Source: Tannerella sp. (GTDB lineage Bacteria > Bacteroidota > Bacteroidia > Bacteroidales > Tannerellaceae). Taken from it: 5,906 nucleotides of DNA. Below the pieces are notes generated by a model. The model worked only from the letters and a program-made list of their open reading frames with translations. It had not been told where the DNA came from and searched no databases. The stretch lies in assembly GCA_031288935.1 (NCBI GenBank), contig JAITQL010000028.1, forward strand, positions 1-5,906, in the 5' to 3' direction. The position numbers and the translations under genes were made by a program. Shown here piece by piece: positions 1-4,896 of the stretch; position 1 is the first letter of the stretch, and every line of letters starts with the position of its first letter.

Positions 1-317
1 GTTCCGGGAATCAGGTCGTTGTGATGAACGACGGTTTTGGCCAGTTGCGGTTCCAGTTGACGGTAAAGAGTGTCCACGTCGGCCGCACCGGGGGCTTTTC
101 CGAAGGCGGCCGTCCAGCGGGCGGCGATGTCCGGGTCGCCGACGAGCGCTTCAATGTGGCTCTTTTTCGCCAGACCCATCGGTTTGCGCGCTTCTTCCAG
201 CGTAATGGGCACGCCGTGCTGCGTAAACACGTCTACAAATACCTTTACCGGCGCCATACAGCCGAAGTCGACGGTTGTACCCGCCCAGTCGCATACAATT
301 GCTTTGATATGTTCCAT
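1..317 (-). CDS. phnX: Phosphonoacetaldehyde hydrolase (phosphonatase), N-terminal part, cut by left window edge
   Basis: This cytoplasmic HAD-superfamily enzyme splits the C-P bond of phosphonoacetaldehyde to acetaldehyde and phosphate, the second step of 2-aminoethylphosphonate breakdown. About 105 residues are visible. The HAD motif DWAGTTVDFG holds the expected nucleophile Asp10 and acid/base-position Ala12. The phosphonatase cap signature MGLAKKSH gives Met47, Gly48, the Schiff-base lysine Lys51 and His54. These match residues 12, 49, 50, 53 and 56 of the Bacillus cereus enzyme with a constant offset of two. Cys20 also fits that numbering. The visible part stops in the LIPG segment that leads to HAD motif II. 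The ATG at 317-315 opens MEHIKAIVCDW, the normal start for the family. The gene lies 23 bases after phnW, so the two are almost surely cotranscribed. The leader has no clear Shine-Dalgarno sequence. I see no lesion; the truncation is only the window edge. Confidence 0.95.
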   Translation of the reverse strand, partial: MEHIKAIVCDWAGTTVDFGCMAPVKVFVDVFTQHGVPITLEEARKPMGLAKKSHIEALVGDPDIAARWTAAFGKAPGAADVDTLYRQLEPQLAKTVVHHNDLIPG

Positions 318-340
318 ATTTCAATCCGTTTATCAGTGAA

Positions 341-1441
341 TTATTTCCAGTACATGGATGCTTCGACGGCCACGAGCAGCTGCTCCATGTCGGTCGGATA
401 AATGTCGCCGATATTTCCGATCCGGAACGTTTCGGCTTCCGTCAGCTTGCCGGGGTAGATCACGAATCCGCGTTCCTTCAGGTTTTGATAGAAGCGTTTG
501 AACTCATAGTCGGCCACCTGCGGCGGATAGAACGAAGTGATGATGTGCGACTGGAGTTCTTCGGGAATGACCATCGTGAAACCCAGCTTCAACATGCCTT
601 CCTTCAGGATGCGGTGGTTGGTCTGGTAGCGTTTTTCGCGTGCAGCCACGCCGCCTTCCGCTTCCAGTTCGATCAGCGCCTGGTAGAATGCACGGACGAT
701 GTGCGTAGGCGAGGTAAAGCGCCACTTTCCCTTGCCCTTCTCCATGTTGTACCACTGGTCGTAGAGGTCGAGCGCATGAGAACGCGCGCGGCCTTTGCAC
801 TTTTCCAGTTCCGACGTCCGGGCGATGGCAAAACCGAAGCCCGGCGTACCCTGGATACATTTGTTGGCGCTGCTGATCACGAAGTCGGCATCCAGCTCCG
901 GGACATCTATCGACACGCCGCCGAAGCCGCTCATCGAGTCTATGATCAGCGTCTTTCCCGCTCCCTTTACCACGGCTGCGATGGCGGGTATGGGGTTCAG
1001 GATACCGGTGGTGGTCTCGACGTGCACCACGGCTACGTGCGTGACGGAGGGGTCATTTTGCAGCATGTCGCCGATCCTGTCCGGGTCGGGGATTTCCGCG
1101 TCGCTCACCCGGTATTTCAGCAGGTTGATGCCGAGCATCAGGGCGATCGTTTCCATACGGTCGCCATAGGCGCCGTTCGATACAACCAGCAGCTTTCCGT
1201 CACGCGGAATGACGCTGCCGATGACCGACTCCACTACAAAACTGCCGCTGCCCTGCATCAGCGCCGTCGTGTAGGCCGCCGTATCTTTTCCGGCAATGGC
1301 CAGCAAGCGGGCACGCAAGTCCTGAACCAGGTTGTTGTAGTCGTCATCCCATGTACACCAGTCGCGAAGCATGGCCTCGCGCACGGTGTCCGAAGTGGTC
1401 AGCGGACCGGGAGTCAAAAGAATATAAGGACGTTTTTTCAT
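341..1441 (-). CDS. phnW: 2-aminoethylphosphonate--pyruvate transaminase
   Basis: This PLP-dependent class V (fold type I) aminotransferase moves the amino group of 2-aminoethylphosphonate to pyruvate, giving phosphonoacetaldehyde and L-alanine in the cytoplasm. At 366 residues it has the family's usual length. It opens with LLTPGPLTTS (8-17). It has the cofactor-phosphate loop QGSGSF (63-68), SNGAYGDR (88-95), IIDSMSGFGG with cofactor-binding Asp168, and SSANKCIQGTPGFGF with Lys194 as the PLP lysine. Near the C-terminus is FRIGNIG with Arg340. Asp168, Lys194 and Arg340 fall at exactly the numbers known for the Salmonella enzyme, which supports both the assignment and the ATG at 1441. It sits between a putative transporter (52-base AT-rich gap) and phnX (23-base gap). 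The 52-base gap has two copies of CTAACTT on the plus strand (1447-1453, 1470-1476) but no promoter that I can support. The presence of phnX downstream argues for catabolism, not for phosphonate biosynthesis. Confidence 0.97.
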   Translation of the reverse strand: MKKRPYILLTPGPLTTSDTVREAMLRDWCTWDDDYNNLVQDLRARLLAIAGKDTAAYTTALMQGSGSFVVESVIGSVIPRDGKLLVVSNGAYGDRMETIALMLGINLLKYRVSDAEIPDPDRIGDMLQNDPSVTHVAVVHVETTTGILNPIPAIAAVVKGAGKTLIIDSMSGFGGVSIDVPELDADFVISSANKCIQGTPGFGFAIARTSELEKCKGRARSHALDLYDQWYNMEKGKGKWRFTSPTHIVRAFYQALIELEAEGGVAAREKRYQTNHRILKEGMLKLGFTMVIPEELQSHIITSFYPPQVADYEFKRFYQNLKERGFVIYPGKLTEAETFRIGNIGDIYPTDMEQLLVAVEASMYWK

Positions 1442-1493
1442 TGAAACTAACTTTTAAATGATTACTTATCTAACTTGTCTAATTAATTAAACT

Positions 1494-2810
1494 CTATATG
1501 TCCTGCACTGCCTGCGCCTGTCTTCCGAAACGGAACCTGGAACGGAAGAAGACGCCTGCCGCAATTAAAAACAGCAGGCAGATTGCCGGCACAAAAATAC
1601 TGATAATATACAATACATGCGAGAAGGAAATGCCGCCGGCCATAAATTCCTTGTAAAGCAGAATCAGCATGGAACACGTATAGCCCGCCGAATCGCAGAT
1701 ATAGATCAGGAAACCGGCGTTGGCCTTGGGTTTGAACAGGGCGATGAACCGGTCGAAGTAGACGCTCTGAATCGTAATATAGGGCAGGAAGATGCCGTAG
1801 CCGACCGTGATGAACCACAGTTGCGCACTGACCGCCCCCGCCGAATACATGATCGAACCCGCCAGCAGGATGATCAGTCCGGCAAAGATCATCACATGCT
1901 GTATGATAAAGCATGTTTTGTTGGAACGGATAAACGAAAGGCAGCCTACGCAGATAAAGACGACAATGCCGATGAGGAACTCGATTTGCGAAAAGATGTT
2001 CATCGAATCCGACAGATGGATCTCGCGGGCAATCTCCACCATGAAGTTGTCCCTGAAATCGCGGCACATGGTCAGCAGGGCGTTGATCGCCACGATGGCG
2101 AAAAGGCCGATGCCAAAGCCGGCAAGCAGCTTGTGCTTGTCCGTTCCGTTCATGGCTTCGCGTTTGGTTCGCTGTGCGATGTCCGTCCGGGTTTGCGGCG
2201 GAATCCGCGACAGCATCCAGACGAAAAGCAGGAAGGGGAGGGCAAAGACAATCCCTTCTACCGCCGGCATCCAAAATTCGTCTACATGCAGGGCGTCGCG
2301 GATAATGAAGTAAATGGACTTCAACGCTCCCGACCCCATGATCATGTTGATGGTCAGACCCAGCGACAGCATCTCGGTGAAGCGCCGGCCTTCCAGAAAG
2401 CTGAAAATGATGCCGAAGATCAGACCCAGCGGCAAGCCGTTGAGGAAAAGAAACAGGAAATTGTACGGATAGGGCGTCAGACCGAAGCCGACCAGCGCCA
2501 GTTCCGAAAAGGCAACCAGCACGATGATGTACAGAATGCGCCTGCCGTAGTTCAGCCCCGCGATGATCCTGATTCCGCAGTATTTGGAAACCAGATAGCC
2601 CAGCATCTGGGAAATGATCAGCACCGTTTTGTATCCCACGCCAAAGAGGACGTATCCTTCGTACGTGCCGGCATTGAACGGTTTCCGAAACGCATACGTG
2701 CAGAAATAGGTGCCGAAGGCGGCAACGATGCACCATATAACCAGGAACGTATTGTTCCCCAGCAACCGGTCGAGTGTCCCCGAATGAATCTTTTTTTCTT
2801 CCATCTTCAT
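1494..2810 (-). CDS. DUF5690-like MFS-type membrane protein, putative 2-AEP/phosphonate transporter
   Basis: This is a polytopic inner-membrane protein of 438 residues with about twelve hydrophobic segments, roughly 21-43, 53-76, 88-110, 115-139, 147-170, 183-202, 230-248, 273-295, 300-322, 328-352, 366-387 and 396-422. A charged loop (202-228) separates the two halves, the layout of a major-facilitator carrier. From memory it resembles the Bacteroidota family DUF5690. The first segment ends in YAFRKPFNAG (39-48), which lines up with YLVRKNFALA of the glycerol-3-phosphate antiporter GlpT, including its substrate-binding arginine. The start of the seventh segment's loop holds Arg250 and Arg253 (MCRDFRDNF), near where GlpT has its second arginine. 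As first gene before phnW and phnX it most likely imports 2-aminoethylphosphonate or a relative; that is inference. An in-frame TAA lies directly before the ATG at 2810, so this is the most upstream ATG; the ATG at 2804 is an alternative. The longer overlapping reading frame from 2868 is a shadow. Confidence 0.85.
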   Translation of the reverse strand: MKMEEKKIHSGTLDRLLGNNTFLVIWCIVAAFGTYFCTYAFRKPFNAGTYEGYVLFGVGYKTVLIISQMLGYLVSKYCGIRIIAGLNYGRRILYIIVLVAFSELALVGFGLTPYPYNFLFLFLNGLPLGLIFGIIFSFLEGRRFTEMLSLGLTINMIMGSGALKSIYFIIRDALHVDEFWMPAVEGIVFALPFLLFVWMLSRIPPQTRTDIAQRTKREAMNGTDKHKLLAGFGIGLFAIVAINALLTMCRDFRDNFMVEIAREIHLSDSMNIFSQIEFLIGIVVFICVGCLSFIRSNKTCFIIQHVMIFAGLIILLAGSIMYSAGAVSAQLWFITVGYGIFLPYITIQSVYFDRFIALFKPKANAGFLIYICDSAGYTCSMLILLYKEFMAGGISFSHVLYIISIFVPAICLLFLIAAGVFFRSRFRFGRQAQAVQDI

Positions 2811-2823
2811 TTATTTTCCGGCA

Positions 2824-2853
2824 CAAAGGTAAGCAAAAAAACAATTTTGCAAA
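2824..2853 (-). promoter_or_regulatory. Bacteroides-type promoter of the phosphonate operon
   Basis: On the minus strand TACCTTTG (2831-2824) matches the Bacteroidota -7 consensus TAnnTTTG exactly. TTTG at 2853-2850 serves as the -33 element with an 18-base spacer; a second TTTG at 2857-2854 would give 22 bases. The consensus spacing is about 19-21, so either is slightly off. The surroundings are strongly AT-rich. Only 13 bases separate the -7 box from the ATG at 2810, so the transcript would have a leader of roughly 5-10 bases, or about 6 more if translation begins at the ATG at 2804. Confidence 0.65.
2833..2850. promoter_or_regulatory. Inverted repeat inside the promoter, possible operator
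   Basis: The plus strand reads GCAAAA (2833-2838), a six-base spacer, then TTTTGC (2845-2850), a perfect dyad with 6-base arms. It fills the spacer between the -33 and -7 boxes of the phosphonate operon promoter, where a bound repressor would block RNA polymerase. The low complexity of this A/T-rich stretch makes a chance dyad quite possible. No regulator gene is visible in the window. Confidence 0.3.
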
Positions 2854-2952
2854 CAAAATAATCGACAAATCGCAAAAAAGAAGAACAAAATGACATGCAA
2901 ATGAAATAAAGACAGGTAATAATGTAAGACGAGCATGTTTTTTCCCGTCACG

Positions 2953-2973
2953 TGCGAAAGCATCTGTTTCGCA
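2953..2973. other. Small perfect stem-loop
   Basis: TGCGAAA (2953-2959) pairs perfectly with TTTCGCA (2967-2973) around a 7-base loop. An alternative pairing adds CGTGC with GCACG (2975-2979) and bulges four bases. On the plus strand it is followed by GGCACGGGGTTTT, but no plus-strand gene ends here. On the minus strand it is followed by a run of A, not T. I see no clear terminator role. Confidence 0.35.
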
Positions 2974-3055
2974 GGCACGGGGTTTTGACTGATCCCGGAC
3001 CGGTAACGGGAAATGGCGGTTCCTGCGAACTTTGCCCTGCCCGAACGGAAGGATT

Positions 3056-3181
3056 CATTCGCGGGAATGAAAGATTCATCCGGTCGAATAGAAAACCCAT
3101 TCGGTCGAATAGAAAACTCATTCGGTCGGATGAAAAACTCATTCGGTCGAATGGATTTAACATTTGCCTGAACGGAAGATG
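3056..3181. repeat. Tandem array of 21-base repeats with an internal dyad
   Basis: Six units of exactly 21 bases follow one another, starting at 3056, 3077, 3098, 3119, 3140 and 3161. The four central units (3077-3160) share the core CATTCGGTCGAAT with one or two changes, followed by a tail like AGAAAACT. The outer units have decayed: about 14 of 21 matches for the first and 12 of 21 for the last. In the unit at 3140 the core is CATTCG-GT-CGAATG, a perfect dyad with 6-base arms; the first unit has CATTC-GCGG-GAATG. The array is flanked by a near-repeat, GCCCGAACGGAAGG at 3040 and GCCTGAACGGAAGA at 3166. The period equals two turns of B-DNA, so the dyads all face one side of the helix. Its role is unknown: protein-binding array, structured RNA or simple slippage product. 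Confidence 0.85.
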
Positions 3182-3280
3182 CGTTTGCCCTGCGGATGAA
3201 ATACGGAAAGAACGTTTTGCCGGCTGCCCGGGCAGCTTATTCCTCCCGGAACGGATCACAAGCCTTCAGCGGGTTGTGAA

Positions 3281-3310
3281 GGGCATCTTCACGTTCCGGT
3301 GAAGACGCCT
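3281..3310 (-). terminator. Probable terminator hairpin after the lipoprotein gene
   Basis: TCTTCAC (3286-3292) and GTGAAGA (3299-3305) form a perfect 7-base stem around a 6-base loop. After one A/C mismatch, GGC (3282-3284) pairs with GCC (3307-3309), and a G/T pair can close it, so the stem is about 11 pairs. It starts 20 bases after the stop codon of the minus-strand lipoprotein gene, the right place for a terminator. The T tract is poor (TTCACAA follows on the minus strand), so termination may be leaky or need a factor. Confidence 0.5.
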
Positions 3311-3329
3311 TTCGGAGTGAATGAAATGC

Positions 3330-4646
3330 TTACTGATGGAGTTTTGCCCAGTTTTTGAAATCCTCGATGGCCATGTGCAGCACGCCGGCCGATCCGCGGA
3401 AGGAGCCGGAGCCGGACGGGGTTCCGTCCTTCCGGTACCACTCAAAGAAACCGTTGTTTTTGCTTACGCGCTCCAGCATTGGCTGCACTTCGTCGTACGC
3501 CTCCTGCACGAAGCCGTTGAGCAGCAACTGCCGGATCATGCGGCCGCCGAACCATGTCCAGTCGCCTCCGTTCTGGTAGCCGTAGGGATACATGCCCGGG
3601 TTTTGGAAAAAGCCTTCGGGATAGGGCGGATAGACCGTCAGGCCGATCGAGGGCGCGCCGGACGCCTTTACGTTCGACAGCATGGCGGCGTTGGACGCGG
3701 CGATTTCCTCTTTCGTCAGCAGGCCGGCCTCGATGGCCATCGCCGTGCCGCCGTGGTAATACACGGTGTTCTCGTCAAAGTCGGCCGGGAAGGGAGACGT
3801 ATCCAGGTAGACGTGCGGGATGAACTTCTGCTTTCCGGCATCCCAGAGGTGCGTGCGGATGCCGGACTTGACCCGGTCGCGCATCTCCGTCCAGCGCTGG
3901 CGCGCCTCCGCCCGCTCCGTCAAGTCCAGGTAATGATTCATGGCGATGACGAAGAACGCATTGTCGTAAATATCGAGGCACAGGTGGGAGTGTTCGTCCA
4001 GTTCGACGCCCCAGGAATGTTCGGGCTGTACGTCGCCCCAGTCGGACGTCGTGGCGCCCCACAAAAGCCCGTGCCTGTCGTCGTAGCGCTCGTTGACGAG
4101 GTACTCCAGCGCCCATTCCAGCCGCCGTTCGACCGTTTTGCCGTCCACCGTCTGTTGCAGGAAGGCGCGGTTGCCGCTCTTGTTCACATAGCGCCAGACG
4201 GCCTGCATGAGCGACGATTCCTGGTCGGTCTCCACCGTATTCTTGTGCGCGGCGTAGCGCGGTTCGAGCGCCGAGTAACGGTACTTGTATCCGACGGTCG
4301 ACACCGCGGCGCGGCGGATGTCGACAAAGCCGTCGACAATGTCGCCCGCCGCGCCCTGAAAGCGGAGGAAGGCAAGCAGGTTGTCCTGTATCAGGCTGTC
4401 GGGCATGACCTCCATCGCCAGTTCAATGAACGTGTTGTAATCGCGAATCCAGACCTCGCCTTCGTATCCGTCGCCGGCAGTGAAGCCGCCCCCGACGGTC
4501 TCCGCCGCCATGAAAGACACCCTGTCCATCAGCGTGTCCTGCAAAATGCGTGCAGCCAGTTGTTTTTCTTCCGGCCGGGAGGCCGTTCCCGTGCAGGAAA
4601 CCGTCAAGCATCCTGCCGCCAGTAAAAGGAGTATGTTCCGTTTCAT
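3330..4646 (-). CDS. Secreted lipoprotein, six-hairpin glycosidase-like enzyme
   Basis: The 438-residue product begins with a lipoprotein signal peptide: Lys2-Arg3, a hydrophobic stretch to Val16, and a lipobox cysteine, most likely Cys18 (LTVSC), with Cys13 (LAAGC) as alternative. It should sit in the periplasm or outer membrane. The rest looks like an (alpha/alpha)6 barrel of the glycosidase type. Aromatic and acidic motifs include GEVWIRDYNTF (63-73), ETDQESSLMQA (139-149), TSDWGD (200-205), VYYHGG (295-300) and QNGGDWTWFGGRM (358-370). Asp69, the acidic residues of 139-143, Asp202, Asp205 and Asp362 are candidates for catalysis or sugar binding. I cannot name the glycoside hydrolase family or substrate; GH63-, GH15- or debranching-like clans are possible. 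The ATG at 4646 lies 10 bases after the xseB stop, so it is probably translated from the xse transcript. GC content is high across the gene. It is followed by a terminator-like hairpin, and no lesion is visible. Confidence 0.75.
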   Translation of the reverse strand: MKRNILLLLAAGCLTVSCTGTASRPEEKQLAARILQDTLMDRVSFMAAETVGGGFTAGDGYEGEVWIRDYNTFIELAMEVMPDSLIQDNLLAFLRFQGAAGDIVDGFVDIRRAAVSTVGYKYRYSALEPRYAAHKNTVETDQESSLMQAVWRYVNKSGNRAFLQQTVDGKTVERRLEWALEYLVNERYDDRHGLLWGATTSDWGDVQPEHSWGVELDEHSHLCLDIYDNAFFVIAMNHYLDLTERAEARQRWTEMRDRVKSGIRTHLWDAGKQKFIPHVYLDTSPFPADFDENTVYYHGGTAMAIEAGLLTKEEIAASNAAMLSNVKASGAPSIGLTVYPPYPEGFFQNPGMYPYGYQNGGDWTWFGGRMIRQLLLNGFVQEAYDEVQPMLERVSKNNGFFEWYRKDGTPSGSGSFRGSAGVLHMAIEDFKNWAKLHQ

Positions 4647-4656
4647 CTCCGTCTGT

Positions 4657-4896
4657 TTAAAAGGACTGTTCTTCTTCCGGTTCGGCGCCGGCCGGTGCAG
4701 CGCCGTCCAGTTCCTTCAGGATCTGATTCACGTCTTCCTCCGTGGAATTGAGTTTCGCCTTGCAGATTTTAATTAGCCCTGCCGCCCGCTTGACCTTTTC
4801 CGCCAGCTCGTCGACCGTGATTTCCTTCTGGTCGATTTCGGAAACAATACTTTTCAATTCTTCAAATGCTTCGGTGTAATTCGTTTGCCTGTTCAT
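4657..4896 (-). CDS. xseB: Exodeoxyribonuclease VII small subunit
   Basis: Small cytoplasmic subunit that binds the coiled-coil part of XseA in exonuclease VII, a nuclease that degrades single-stranded DNA from both ends and acts in repair. The 79 residues match the family length (about 60-80). The sequence shows the typical pattern: YTEAFEELKSIVSEID (7-22) then a second helix with LAEKVKRAAGLIKICKAKL (31-49) and NQILKEL. It ends in an acidic tail (EPEEEQSF). The ATG (4896-4894) overlaps the TGA of xseA (4895-4893) as ATGA, the usual translationally coupled arrangement. Confidence 0.95.
   Translation of the reverse strand: MNRQTNYTEAFEELKSIVSEIDQKEITVDELAEKVKRAAGLIKICKAKLNSTEEDVNQILKELDGAAPAGAEPEEEQSF

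Larger units (their letters stand above)
2811..3329. other. 519-base intergenic region without a convincing gene
   Basis: This gap lies between the lipoprotein gene (its 3' end at 3330) and the first phosphonate gene (its start at 2810). Going left, it holds a terminator-like hairpin, a GC-richer stretch with the 21-base repeat array, a small stem-loop near 2953-2973, then an AT-rich stretch (about 2811-2945) with the promoter. Two long frames cross it (2952-3302 plus, 2948-3259 minus). Both begin with GTG, have compositions unlike ordinary proteins, and stay open through the array because the repeat length is a multiple of three, so I do not call them genes. Confidence 0.8.

Noticed and set aside
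485..1444. 319-codon plus-strand frame over phnW
   Set aside because: It is the antisense shadow of phnW, whose catalytic residues match the known enzyme. The plus-strand translation has no recognisable family pattern.
1483..2868. 461-codon minus-strand frame, longer than the chosen transporter frame
   Set aside because: Its translation is rich in Arg, His and Cys without ordered membrane segments, while the other frame gives twelve clean hydrophobic segments and a promoter just before its ATG.
2953..2979. Plus-strand terminator (hairpin followed by GGGGTTTT)
   Set aside because: No plus-strand gene ends upstream, and the T run is only four bases long and interrupted from the stem by several bases.
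3056..3181. CRISPR array
   Set aside because: The 21-base units follow directly with no unique spacers, and no cas genes are in the window.
2952..3302. Plus-strand 116-codon gene
   Set aside because: GTG start, no promoter or ribosome site that I can support, odd composition, and its end lies inside the terminator hairpin of the opposite strand.
3321..4625. 434-codon plus-strand frame over the lipoprotein gene
   Set aside because: High GC content keeps the antisense frame open. The minus-strand frame has a signal peptide, aromatic motifs and operon spacing; the plus-strand frame has none.
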